Shown here: positions 1 through 7,260 of the stretch, piece by piece
How the letters are laid out: each line of letters opens with the position of its first letter
Position numbering within the stretch: position 1 is the first letter of the stretch
NCBI GenBank assembly: GCA_002379855.1
Contig: DFUX01000066.1
Location: 1 to 11,512, forward strand
DNA: 11,512 bases
Source of the DNA: Cloacimonetes bacterium UBA4175
GTDB taxonomy: Bacteria; Cloacimonadota; Cloacimonadia; Cloacimonadales; Cloacimonadaceae
Direction: 5' to 3'
Position numbers and translations under genes: made by a program
Notes under the pieces: generated by a model
What the model was told of the DNA's origin: nothing
The model's input: only the letters and a program-made list of their open reading frames with translations
The model's database searches: none

Positions 1-2
1 GA

Positions 3-50
3 GAGGGTGATGCAAATGAGGACGATCCCTTCATAATATATAGGTGCTAG
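3..50 (+). CDS. Possible C-terminal tail of an upstream gene (partial)
   Basis: The frame that enters the window at base 3 stays open for 15 codons and stops at TAG 48-50. It reads as an acidic tail (EGDANEDDPFIIYRC), the kind of composition often seen at a protein C-terminus. Frame 1 also stays open as far as a TAA at 34-36, so the frame choice rests only on composition. No function can be assigned from 15 residues. It would be the last + strand gene before panD. It may equally be non-coding. Confidence 0.25.
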   Translation, partial: EGDANEDDPFIIYRC

Positions 51-346
51 GATCAGGTCGTGGAAAGGTAGAGTGGAAATAGAAAATATTAATCTTAGTT
101 ATTTTTGCCATGGTTCGGTCAACTTGACTCTAAACGGGAACTTGTAATGTAAGTGAACCGAACTGACAGGAACTGTTTACCTGCCATAGTCTGTAAAAGA
201 CAAACTGGGACATTTTGCTTCAGTCCATATTTCTGAAACAGATGAGCATAGAGAAAGCCTCCGAGAGCTTGATATCCGCCAAAAATCATTGACATTAAAG
301 AGGCTTGAAAGTTTTTGGCTATATCTAGACATATCTGGAGTCAAAA
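51..346. other. Leader region upstream of panD, no recognised gene
   Basis: About 300 bases without a convincing gene. The region is AT-richer than the coding part. It contains a 7-bp inverted pair (GTTCGGT 113-119 with ACCGAAC 157-163), which is too widely spaced to be persuasive. A perfect TTGACA hexamer lies at 289-294, but no good -10 box follows at 16-18 bp. The panD Shine-Dalgarno GGAG (337-340) closes the region, 6 nt before the ATG. A short reading frame on the minus strand is listed separately. No terminator is visible for the gene that may end at 50. Confidence 0.5.
119..295 (-). CDS. Possible small ORF or gene remnant, hydrophobic N-terminus
   Basis: On the minus strand, ATG at 295 opens a 58-residue frame ending at TCA (read TGA) 119-121. 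The first half, MSMIFGGYQALGGFLYAHLF, is rich in Gly and aromatic or aliphatic residues and looks like a membrane-inserting or buried helical segment. The second half is unremarkable. No Shine-Dalgarno precedes the start, and the open frame continues upstream to a stop at 341-343, so a decayed fragment of a longer protein is as likely as an intact small gene. It is divergent to panD. I do not recognise the family. Confidence 0.2.
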   Translation of the reverse strand: MSMIFGGYQALGGFLYAHLFQKYGLKQNVPVCLLQTMAGKQFLSVRFTYITSSRLESS

Positions 347-700
347 ATGCTAAGATCCATACTTTTATCGAAGTTACACAGAGGTACGGTTACCGAGTGT
401 GACTTAAACTATAACGGCAGTATAAAAATCGATGAAGCTCTGCTGGATGTATCCGGCATGAAGGAATTCGAATACGTTGACGTGTTCGACATCAATTGCG
501 GAGCGCGGTTTCACACCTATATAATAAAGGGCGAACGTGGTAGCGGGGTGATCGGAGTAAACGGCGCCGCCGCCCGTCTGGTTGAGCCTGGCGACAAGGT
601 GATAATCGTAAATTGGGGGCTGATGGATGACGCGGAAGCATCCAGGCACCAGCCGAAGATCATATTGCTGGATGAATATAACAGGCCTGTGGCAAAATGA
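347..700 (+). CDS. panD: Aspartate 1-decarboxylase precursor PanD
   Basis: Decarboxylates L-aspartate to beta-alanine, the amine half of pantothenate, in the cytoplasm. The 117-residue product aligns along its length with the family. The self-cleavage pair Gly24-Ser25 lies in YNGSIKID; cleavage turns Ser25 into the catalytic pyruvoyl group and splits the chain into beta and alpha subunits. Other hallmark residues sit at their usual numbers: Lys9 and His11 (KLHR), Tyr22, Arg54, Thr57 and Tyr58 (ARFHTY), and the VNGAAAR segment at 71-77. The ATG start has GGAG 6 nt upstream. The stop overlaps the panC start (ATGA), so the two are translationally coupled. No separate PanZ/PanM maturation factor is seen here. 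Nothing is missing or truncated. Confidence 0.96.
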   Translation: MLRSILLSKLHRGTVTECDLNYNGSIKIDEALLDVSGMKEFEYVDVFDINCGARFHTYIIKGERGSGVIGVNGAAARLVEPGDKVIIVNWGLMDDAEASRHQPKIILLDEYNRPVAK

Positions 701-1542
701 AGATTTGTAAAACTATCAAAGAAATGCAAGCCGAGGTCTCCAAGCGGGACCGGAACAAGACATTGGGCTTCGTGCCCACAATGGGAGCCCTGCATGAGGG
801 GCATCTTTCATTGGTGAGGCTATCCAAATCGAATTGCGACCTGAGCGCCGTTTCCATCTATGTGAACCCCAGCCAGTTTGGCCCCCAGGAAGACTTTGGC
901 AGATATCCCCGCAACCTGGAACGGGATTTGGCCTTGCTGGCTGACAACGGAGCAGATTACGTCTTTCTGCCGGACAATGAACAGATGTATCCAGCAGGAT
1001 ACAAAACCTGGGTGGAGGTGGAAGGATTATCCAGCATCCTTTGCGGAAACAGCAGGCCTGGCCACTTTCGCGGCGTCGCTACCGTCGTGCTGAAGTTGGT
1101 TCAGATAGTGAAGCCCGATCTGATGTTCATGGGTATGAAAGACTTCCAGCAAGTGGTGGTATTGGAAACCATGCTGAGAGACCTGAATTCGGATACGCAA
1201 ATATTCCGTTGCCCGATAGTGCGCGAAAGCGACGGTCTGGCAATGAGCTCCCGCAACATGTATTTAAGCCCCGAAGAGAGAGCCAAAGCCCTGTGCCTTT
1301 CTCAAACCCTGGATATGGGCAGGCAAATGGTGGCATCAGGAAAAAAGCGCGCCGAGGAAGTGATTCTGGCTGCCGAGGACAAGATAAATGCGGCTGGCGG
1401 AAAGATAGATTACATCAGTCTGGTAAACGGATCAACCCTGCAGCCGCAAGATATGATCGATCAGGATACCCGAATGCTGCTTGCCGTCTATATTGGCAAC
1501 ACCCGTTTAATCGACAATTGCAGCTTGATGCAATCTGATTAG
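697..1542 (+). CDS. panC: Pantothenate synthetase PanC
   Basis: Joins pantoate and beta-alanine to pantothenate, using ATP via a pantoyl-adenylate; this is the step directly after PanD. The 281 residues are the normal length. The nucleotide-binding HxGH motif is His33-Glu-Gly-His36 within PTMGALHEGH (27-36). The GMKDFQQ segment places Lys148, Asp149 and Gln152 at the usual active-site positions. The KMSKS-like loop is MSSRN (183-187). Methionine in place of the commoner Glu before KD also occurs in other PanC proteins, so it is not a defect. The start overlaps the panD stop by ATGA and has no strong Shine-Dalgarno of its own, consistent with coupling. The C-terminal dimer domain includes DYISLVNGSTL. 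The product is cytoplasmic. Confidence 0.96.
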   Translation: MKICKTIKEMQAEVSKRDRNKTLGFVPTMGALHEGHLSLVRLSKSNCDLSAVSIYVNPSQFGPQEDFGRYPRNLERDLALLADNGADYVFLPDNEQMYPAGYKTWVEVEGLSSILCGNSRPGHFRGVATVVLKLVQIVKPDLMFMGMKDFQQVVVLETMLRDLNSDTQIFRCPIVRESDGLAMSSRNMYLSPEERAKALCLSQTLDMGRQMVASGKKRAEEVILAAEDKINAAGGKIDYISLVNGSTLQPQDMIDQDTRMLLAVYIGNTRLIDNCSLMQSD

Positions 1543-1580
1543 TTTATTAGATCTAAGTGTTTTAAAGAATAGATAGTGTG

Positions 1581-1667
<87 letters not shown>

Positions 1668-1686
1668 GTAATTTGAGGAGAAAACT

Positions 1687-2967
1687 GTGCAAGTTGAATT
1701 CAAAGACCTGAACGCCGTGACACGGGAGATTTCCATCACGGTGGAAGCAGAGCGAGTGGAAAAAGCATATCAGAAATATCTGGCGAAAGCCGCGCGGGAT
1801 GTCGAGGTACCCGGATTCCGCAAAGGCAAAGCCCCTTTGCAGATGTTAGAAAGATTGCATGGCGAAAGGATCAAGGATTACTTCGAAAAAGACTTTATTG
1901 ATGAGGTCTTCGACGAGGCAGCCAAGGAGCATGAAATCCATTACCTGCTGTTTCCCGAAGTGAAAGAAGTAGCCTGGGAACGTGGCAACGACATGCAGAT
2001 CACCTTGGAAATAGAACATGAACCCGCGGTGGAATTCAAACAACTGGAAGGCTTGCAGGTTCCTTTCAAGCCAACCCTTTTAGATGAGCAAGTGGAATTG
2101 TTTGTTGAGAATCTGGCCAAAGAACATACCACCGCCCAAGACGCTGATGTGGCGGAAAAAGATGATCAGTTGGACATCGAGCTTGCCATGGAGCTGAATG
2201 GCAGCCCCTATACCAATAACGTTACAATGTATGCCGGAGATGATCTGACACAGCGTTCGTTACCGGAGTTCATAGGGGCGAAAACCGGCGACACGATCCA
2301 GAAAGAGCTTAGCGGAGCAATGATCAAGTTGCTGACCATGGAAAGAGACCTACCTCTGGGTGACGAAGACGAAATCCCCTGCAAGCTGCAGGTTAACTCC
2401 ATCCTGAGATTTGTAACACCAGAGATCAATGACGACTTTGCCAAGGATATGGATTACGAGACCTTGACGGAGATGAAAGCCAGGATAGCTGAAGATTTGA
2501 GGCCAAAAGTGGAACACAGCAATATTGAGAGACAGCATGGAGCCATTATTGGAAAGCTGTATCAGGACAATCCTTTCCAACCACCTGCCAAAACCTTGCA
2601 GTACATCGTGGAACAGCAGCTGCAGAACATCGACCCCAAGTATCGGGAACTACTCCGGCAGTACTACTTTCAACAGACCATGCAGGAAATGGTGTCAATG
2701 TACATCCTCAAATCCCTGAATAAAGCAAGCCAGATCGAACTAAACGAGGAGATGATCTCTGAATATATCGAGCATCTGGCAATTCAGGAGGACAAGACCC
2801 CTGCCGCCTATCGTGAAGCCTATAGTGACGAGCTGGACAAGGAAGAGTTTCGCGACGCCGCCCTCAATTACTATATTTTACGTGACATCGCGCTGAAGAG
2901 CGAATTCACGGAGCCGGTCGAAGAGGCTGAACCATCAGAAACCAACAGTAACGGCGAGGAGGAATGA
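1687..2967 (+). CDS. tig: Trigger factor, ribosome-bound chaperone
   Basis: Binds near the ribosome exit tunnel and shields nascent chains. The 426 residues have the usual three-part build. The N-terminal ribosome-binding domain (about 1-115) carries the GFRKGKAP signature at 43-50, the same numbering as E. coli. A middle FKBP-like region (about 150-240) follows, then the helical C-terminal domain (about 245-410), which forms the arms. The chain ends in a very acidic tail. The middle domain is poorly conserved: where active FKBP-type domains have an IPGFE-like segment, this protein reads SLPEFIG (191-197), so prolyl isomerase activity may be reduced or lost. The start is GTG, with GAGGAG (1675-1680) 6 nt upstream. 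It overlaps the clpP reading region (ATGA at 2964), placing the chaperone and protease in one unit. Confidence 0.95.
   Translation: MQVEFKDLNAVTREISITVEAERVEKAYQKYLAKAARDVEVPGFRKGKAPLQMLERLHGERIKDYFEKDFIDEVFDEAAKEHEIHYLLFPEVKEVAWERGNDMQITLEIEHEPAVEFKQLEGLQVPFKPTLLDEQVELFVENLAKEHTTAQDADVAEKDDQLDIELAMELNGSPYTNNVTMYAGDDLTQRSLPEFIGAKTGDTIQKELSGAMIKLLTMERDLPLGDEDEIPCKLQVNSILRFVTPEINDDFAKDMDYETLTEMKARIAEDLRPKVEHSNIERQHGAIIGKLYQDNPFQPPAKTLQYIVEQQLQNIDPKYRELLRQYYFQQTMQEMVSMYILKSLNKASQIELNEEMISEYIEHLAIQEDKTPAAYREAYSDELDKEEFRDAALNYYILRDIALKSEFTEPVEEAEPSETNSNGEEE
2956..2962 (+). promoter_or_regulatory. Shine-Dalgarno of clpP, deciding the start
   Basis: GAGGAGG lies at the very end of tig. Two in-frame ATG codons follow, at 2964 and 2970. 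The first is 1 nt from the site, too close for normal initiation; the second is 7 nt away, the usual spacing. This favours 2970 as the clpP start. Confidence 0.6.
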
Positions 2968-2969
2968 AT

Positions 2970-3554
2970 ATGAACTACATACCCATGGTTATCGAACAGG
3001 TTGGACGCACCGAAAGAGCTTACGACATCTATTCGCGTCTGCTAAAAGACAGAATCGTGTTTGTGAGTGGAGTGATAGAAGACAATCTGGCCAACTCAGT
3101 TGTAGCCCAGTTGCTGCACTTGGAAGGCGAGGATGCCGAGCGGGATATCTATATGTATATCAACAGCCCCGGAGGGGTAATCTCATCAGGCTTGGCGATA
3201 TATGACACCATGCAATACATCAAGCCCAATGTGTGCACCATCTGCATCGGCCAGGCTGCCAGCATGGCGGCTCTGCTATTGGCTGCAGGACATCCCGGAA
3301 AGCGCACTGCTCTCCCCAACAGCCGGATCATGATCCACCAACCCTTGGGTGGCGCGCAGGGACAGGCCAGCGACATAGCTATTCAGGCCAAGGAAATCCT
3401 CTACCTGCGCGAGAAAATGAACGAAATCCTGCACAATCATACGGGACAGGATCTGAAGAAATTGATTGAGGACACCGACCGCAACTATTTCATGTCTGCC
3501 GAAGAGGCTAAAAACTACGGCATCATAGATGAAGTAATTATTAACAGGAAATAG
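2970..3554 (+). CDS. clpP: ATP-dependent Clp protease proteolytic subunit, Asn-type triad
   Basis: Serine peptidase (family S14) that forms two stacked heptameric rings and degrades substrates threaded in by ClpX. From ATG 2970 the product has 194 residues; it begins almost where mature ClpP begins (PMVIEQ), so no long propeptide is present. An in-frame ATG at 2964 would add two residues. The nucleophile is Ser98 in QAASM, and the general base is His123 in MIHQP. The third triad position, 49 residues after the histidine as in E. coli, is Asn172 (DTDRN, codon AAC at 3483) instead of Asp. Oxyanion and substrate-groove motifs (NSPGG, PLGG-QGQ) are intact. Listeria ClpP1 has the same Ser98-His123-Asn172 set. 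It overlaps or abuts tig and lies 73 nt before clpX, its expected partner. Confidence 0.95.
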   Translation: MNYIPMVIEQVGRTERAYDIYSRLLKDRIVFVSGVIEDNLANSVVAQLLHLEGEDAERDIYMYINSPGGVISSGLAIYDTMQYIKPNVCTICIGQAASMAALLLAAGHPGKRTALPNSRIMIHQPLGGAQGQASDIAIQAKEILYLREKMNEILHNHTGQDLKKLIEDTDRNYFMSAEEAKNYGIIDEVIINRK

Positions 3555-3555
3555 C

Positions 3556-3583
3556 TTGACGGCATTTACCTCAATCTTAGAAT
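3556..3583 (+). promoter_or_regulatory. Predicted sigma70-type promoter for clpX
   Basis: TTGACG (3556-3561) and TAGAAT (3578-3583) each match the consensus hexamers at five of six positions and are 16 bp apart. Transcription would start near 3590, leaving a leader of roughly 38 nt that contains the GAGGAGG site (3616-3622). It lies just after the clpP stop, in the longest spacer of the tig-clpP-clpX block. It would let clpX be expressed independently of tig-clpP. Activity is inferred from sequence only. Confidence 0.5.
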
Positions 3584-3627
3584 GAAGACGTTAGATATAC
3601 AAGCAATCATATTCCGAGGAGGATTTC

Positions 3628-4884
3628 TTGGATAAATACAAGAACCAGAGTTGCTCTTTCTGCGGACGCAATGAAGACGAGGTGAAAACCCTGATCAGGG
3701 GCATTGCGGGCAATATCTGCGATGAATGCATCGCGATGTGCCATAACATCATTGAGTCCAATACCGAGATTCCCGAGGAAGAGCAGATCGACCTGCCCAA
3801 GCCAAGTGTCATAAAGTCCTATCTGGATCAGTATGTCATTGGGCAGGATCACGCCAAAATGATAATCTCTGTAGCAGTCTATAATCACTATAAAAGAATC
3901 TTTCGCCAGACAACGGATGACAATATCGAGCTGGAAAAAAGCAATATTCTGATGGTTGGCCCCACTGGCTGCGGCAAGACCCTGATAGCCCAGACCCTGG
4001 CTACTTTCCTCAAGGTGCCTTTCGCGATATCGGATGCCACCACTCTAACCGAAGCCGGATATGTGGGGGAAGATGTGGAAAACATCCTGGTGCGCTTGCT
4101 GCAAGCGGCGGATTATGATGTGGCAAAAGCAGAACGGGGCATCGTGTATATCGATGAGATAGACAAGATAAGCCGCAAGTCCGAAACTCCTTCGATTACC
4201 CGCGACGTCTCCGGCGAAGGGGTGCAACAGGCTCTGCTGAAAATATTGGAAGGAACCAAGGTCAATGTGCCTCCCAAAGGGGGAAGAAAGCATCCCCAGC
4301 AGGAATTTATCGAGATCGATACCAAGAACATTTTGTTTATCGCTGGCGGAGCCTTTTTTGGTCTGGAAAAGATCATCCAGGAACGCCTTGATAAAAAGGC
4401 TATCGGATTTGAAGTGAAACTGGGGGAAAAGGAAGACAAGCAGAATGTTTTGGATAAAACCCTGTCCCACGATTTGCTGAAATACGGCCTGATACCAGAA
4501 CTGATCGGCAGGATGCCCGTGCTTTGCACGTTGCACGAACTGAGCGAGGAAGCTCTCGTCGATATCCTGGTCAAACCCAAGAACGCTATTGTAAAGCAAT
4601 ATCAGAAGTATTTTAAGCTGGATGGAGTGGATCTCAGCTTTGATGAGGATGCCCTGAAAGCGATTGCCGCGGTTGCGATCAAGCAACAGGCTGGAGCCAG
4701 GGGCCTCAGGTCAATCATGGAAAGATTCATGCTCAAGATCATGTATGATATCCCCGATTTGGAAAGGGTGCAGTCCTGCAATATAACTGCTTCCGTAGTC
4801 AATGATATGGCCGAACCTGAGTTTGGCATGATCGAACCGATCACGACCCGCAGGAAAGCTTCTGGTAGCGGCGGCAACAGGTAG
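3628..4884 (+). CDS. clpX: ATP-dependent Clp protease ATP-binding subunit ClpX
   Basis: AAA+ unfoldase that feeds proteins into ClpP; 418 residues, typical length. The N-terminal zinc-binding domain has Cys9, Cys12, Cys31 and Cys34. Walker A is GPTGCGKT (111-118, with Cys where Ser is usual). The pore loop is GYVG (144-147) and Walker B is IVYIDEIDK (172-180). The RKH loop is at 220-222. The ClpP-docking IGF loop is Ile259-Gly-Phe261, so this ClpX should dock onto a ClpP despite the unusual ClpP triad. Sensor 2 is GARGLR (356-361). The start is TTG, 5 nt after GAGGAGG (3616-3622); it gives exactly the residues needed before the first zinc Cys, and no better ATG exists. A promoter is predicted at 3556-3583. 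A lipoprotein gene follows after 6 nt. Confidence 0.97.
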   Translation: MDKYKNQSCSFCGRNEDEVKTLIRGIAGNICDECIAMCHNIIESNTEIPEEEQIDLPKPSVIKSYLDQYVIGQDHAKMIISVAVYNHYKRIFRQTTDDNIELEKSNILMVGPTGCGKTLIAQTLATFLKVPFAISDATTLTEAGYVGEDVENILVRLLQAADYDVAKAERGIVYIDEIDKISRKSETPSITRDVSGEGVQQALLKILEGTKVNVPPKGGRKHPQQEFIEIDTKNILFIAGGAFFGLEKIIQERLDKKAIGFEVKLGEKEDKQNVLDKTLSHDLLKYGLIPELIGRMPVLCTLHELSEEALVDILVKPKNAIVKQYQKYFKLDGVDLSFDEDALKAIAAVAIKQQAGARGLRSIMERFMLKIMYDIPDLERVQSCNITASVVNDMAEPEFGMIEPITTRRKASGSGGNR

Positions 4885-4890
4885 ATTGCC

Positions 4891-5502
4891 ATGCGCAGAT
4901 TGTTGATCCTGATGCTTGTTTTATTGGGTGGATGCTCAGTCCTGCTACAGCAGAGCGAAGGCGAGCTAAGGATCAGAAACCGCACCAATTCCGACATCTG
5001 GATCAGCGTTTCAGATTCTGAACCAAAGCATCTGGAGTCGCTCTCCACCTGGTCAAAATACTATACATCGTACGAAGTGGAAAACCTTTCCTATACAGGC
5101 AATCTCGTGTTTCCCAACAAGGCGAGCATCAACATCAGGCCTGGCCTTGTAAGCTCCTTTGACATCCAGTCTGACGGCGGAGCATTACAACTGATAAATA
5201 CAGGCACCGCGACAATTATCGAGGTATATCTGTCCAGTTCAGATGAAAGCAACTGGGGGATGAACGACTTGGGTGGCACAATCGAGCCCGGTTCGGATAA
5301 GCTGTGGTCGGTTACAGAAGGCACCTGGGATATCATGATCGTGGACGACACCTACGCCACTCAGTTTGTTTACGACCAGCCTGTAACGATAAATCAGATA
5401 ACCTCGATTCCAACCACCAAATTCGATAACACCAAGCGCAAGCTGAAACAATATCTGACACCTGTCCCAAAAGCAAAAGAAGCTACACAAAGCAATGACT
5501 GA
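4891..5502 (+). CDS. Predicted lipoprotein of unknown function
   Basis: 203 residues. A short signal peptide ends in a lipobox LGGC with Cys15 as the lipidation site, so the protein should be exported and anchored to a membrane; Ser at +2 is compatible with the outer membrane by the enterobacterial rule. The rest looks beta-rich. The region around 97-165 (INTGTATIIEVYLSSSDES, then WG, LGG, IEPG and a GTWDIMIVDD strand) resembles a pattern I associate with secreted proteins that read N-[ST]-G ... SxSss-WG..LG...I.PG...G.YD. The segment from 24 to 44 looks like a second, weaker copy of the start of that unit. A Lys/Pro-rich tail ends the chain. The gene starts 6 nt after the clpX stop without a clear Shine-Dalgarno, so it is probably co-transcribed with clpX and coupled to it. 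No function can be named. Confidence 0.8.
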   Translation: MRRLLILMLVLLGGCSVLLQQSEGELRIRNRTNSDIWISVSDSEPKHLESLSTWSKYYTSYEVENLSYTGNLVFPNKASINIRPGLVSSFDIQSDGGALQLINTGTATIIEVYLSSSDESNWGMNDLGGTIEPGSDKLWSVTEGTWDIMIVDDTYATQFVYDQPVTINQITSIPTTKFDNTKRKLKQYLTPVPKAKEATQSND

Positions 5503-5545
5503 CAAAGCTATCCAGCAGTTGTTAGGCATATAACAAGGAGAGTAA

Positions 5546-6784
5546 ATGAATCCCGAGATCACAATTCCACGCAGAGAAAAGTTGGCGGAGCTGCTTGCAG
5601 ACGGAGATCACGTCATAATTTTCGCCAATCCTTCACGAAACCTTGAGAAGTTCTCCCAAGACAACAACTTCCTCTATTTCACAGGTCTCAACCATCCCGA
5701 ATTGATCTATCTGGCATGGAAATTCTCCGATCGTTTCCATGATATGCTGTTCATTGAGCGCTGCGACCCTGAGAGGGTGGTTTGGGAAGGCGCGAAGCTT
5801 GAAGCGGCTGAAGCAACGGAGATCAGCGGCATCAAACGCGTAAAGTATCTGGATGAATTCTACGGAACTCTTTCTGCCATGACCCCCATGATCAAGCGCA
5901 TCTATGCCAACCTTGGATACGCGCCACTCAACAAACCCATGACTGTGCCGATGTTCATGCTGGAACCTATACGCCAGCGTTTTCCCCAAATCCAGATCAA
6001 CCAGCTCAACGAACTAATCACTCCCTTGCGCAAGATCAAGGACGATTGGGAGATTCAGCAGCTGCAGAAAGCTATCGACATAACCGGCAAGGGACTGCAG
6101 GATGTGATGGAATCCGCCACAGCCAACATGATGGAGTATGAACTGGAAGCAACGCTCTTTTATCGTATGCAGCGCAGCGGAGTGAAGAATTGGGGTTTTG
6201 CCCCGATAGTGGCTTCCGGGATCAACGCTGCTACCCTGCACTACGAGCAAAACAATTGCAGGGTGGAAACGGGTGACCTAATCCTGATGGATGTGGGGGC
6301 TTCCTACAACAACTACAGCGCTGACGTTACCCGCTGTTTCCCGGCGGGGCCAACCTTTTCGGAAAGGCAAAAGCAAGTTTATAGCGCCGTGTTGGAGGTT
6401 CAAAAGCGGGTGATCGAACTGATCAAGCCCGGTGTGGCACTCTCCACCTTGAACATCAGCGCCCGCGACTGGCTGGCTGAGCAGATGGTTTCCCTCGGCC
6501 TGATCACTGACACCAAAGATGTTGCGCTTTATTATATGCATAGCGTCAGCCATTTTTTGGGTATGGACACGCATGACCTGGGTGGAAGGGAAGCGGTTTT
6601 GGAACCTGGCAACGTGATCACAGTGGAACCCGGCATCTATATCCCGGAAGAAAAACTGGGTGTGCGCATTGAAGACGATGTGCTGGTAACAGAAGAAGGA
6701 CACTCTGTGCTTTCGCAAAAGATCCCCAAGGAAATCAACGAGATAGAAGAGATACGCAAGGCGGCGTTTAAGAATGAGCCATAA
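5546..6784 (+). CDS. pepP: M24B-family Xaa-Pro aminopeptidase (PepP-like)
   Basis: Metallopeptidase that removes an N-terminal residue preceding proline; cytoplasmic, with no signal peptide. The 412 residues comprise an N-terminal AMP_N-type domain (about 1-165, with the typical QDNNFLYFTGLNHPE) and a C-terminal pita-bread catalytic domain. All five metal ligands are present in order: Asp249 and Asp260 (MDVGASY...ADVTR, 11 apart), His336 (HSVSHFLGMDTHD), Glu361 (ITVEPGIYIP) and Glu376 (VRIEDDVLV). The ATG start has AAGGAG (5535-5540) 5 nt upstream. The 3' end overlaps coaD by 11 nt. The family also contains Xaa-Pro dipeptidases, but the AMP_N domain favours aminopeptidase. Substrate preference is inferred from family. 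Confidence 0.93.
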   Translation: MNPEITIPRREKLAELLADGDHVIIFANPSRNLEKFSQDNNFLYFTGLNHPELIYLAWKFSDRFHDMLFIERCDPERVVWEGAKLEAAEATEISGIKRVKYLDEFYGTLSAMTPMIKRIYANLGYAPLNKPMTVPMFMLEPIRQRFPQIQINQLNELITPLRKIKDDWEIQQLQKAIDITGKGLQDVMESATANMMEYELEATLFYRMQRSGVKNWGFAPIVASGINAATLHYEQNNCRVETGDLILMDVGASYNNYSADVTRCFPAGPTFSERQKQVYSAVLEVQKRVIELIKPGVALSTLNISARDWLAEQMVSLGLITDTKDVALYYMHSVSHFLGMDTHDLGGREAVLEPGNVITVEPGIYIPEEKLGVRIEDDVLVTEEGHSVLSQKIPKEINEIEEIRKAAFKNEP

Positions 6785-7256
6785 CGCAATTTATCCGGGT
6801 ACTTTCGATCCGATCACATACGGACACATCAATATTCTGGAAAAAGCAGCCAAACAGTTTGACCACACCATCCTGGCGGTGGCAGACTACACCGGCAAAC
6901 CCACCACGTTCAACCTGGAAGAGCGCTACCAGCTCTGCCTGGAAGCCACGGCACATCTTGAAAACGTGAGTGTGAAGAAGTTTAAGGGACTGGCTGTTGA
7001 TTTTGCTATTTCCCAAGGCTGTTCTGTGATGATCCGCGGGCTTAGGGCAGTATCGGATTTTGAGTATGAGCTGTCCCTCGCCCTCACCAATACCAAGCTC
7101 AATCCCCAGATCGAAACTGTGTTTTTAATTCCCAGCCTTAGATACATGTATCTTTCCTCTTCACTGATCAGGCAATTGGCAGATCTTGGTTCGTGCCTGA
7201 AAGATTTCGTGCCCCCCTGCGTTGAACTGGCTCTCGCCCAAAAGTACAAGAGTTAG
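6774..7256 (+). CDS. coaD: Pantetheine-phosphate adenylyltransferase CoaD
   Basis: Transfers AMP from ATP to 4'-phosphopantetheine to form dephospho-CoA, the penultimate CoA step; cytoplasmic, normally hexameric. The 160 residues match the family length. The nucleotidyltransferase motif PGTFDPITYGH (8-18) carries Thr10 and His18. RGLR at 88-91 supplies Arg88 and Arg91 at the E. coli numbers, and SSSLIR (128-133) is the second phosphate-binding signature. The start ATG 6774 lies inside the end of pepP (11-nt overlap), suggesting coupled translation. dnaB begins 4 nt after the stop. Together with panD and panC about 5-6 kb upstream, it makes three CoA-pathway genes in this window. Confidence 0.96.
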   Translation: MSHNAIYPGTFDPITYGHINILEKAAKQFDHTILAVADYTGKPTTFNLEERYQLCLEATAHLENVSVKKFKGLAVDFAISQGCSVMIRGLRAVSDFEYELSLALTNTKLNPQIETVFLIPSLRYMYLSSSLIRQLADLGSCLKDFVPPCVELALAQKYKS

Positions 7257-7260
7257 AAAC

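Noticed and set aside
289..325. TTGACA (289-294) and TATATC (320-325) as a promoter for panD
   Set aside because: The spacing is 25 bp, far longer than the 16-18 bp needed, and no acceptable -10 box lies at the right distance.
1132..1152. Methionine in place of Glu in the PanC GxKDxQQ motif as a defect
   Set aside because: Lys, Asp and the second Gln are intact and Met is found at this place in other PanC proteins such as those of Bacillus.
1041..1538. 165-codon + strand frame inside panC
   Set aside because: It is Arg/Ser-rich out-of-frame reading of panC, which has all its motifs in the other frame.
1541..1580. Promoter for tRNA-Leu in the 39-nt gap after panC
   Set aside because: A TAGATA-like -10 (1570-1575) can be picked, but the hexamer 17 bp upstream (TTAGAT) matches the -35 consensus at only two positions.
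4045..4686. 213-codon open frame antisense to clpX
   Set aside because: It covers the conserved AAA+ core of clpX and shows no family features of its own.
5499..5534. CTGACA and TATAAC as a promoter for pepP
   Set aside because: The spacing is 24 bp, and the implied start site would fall after the Shine-Dalgarno.
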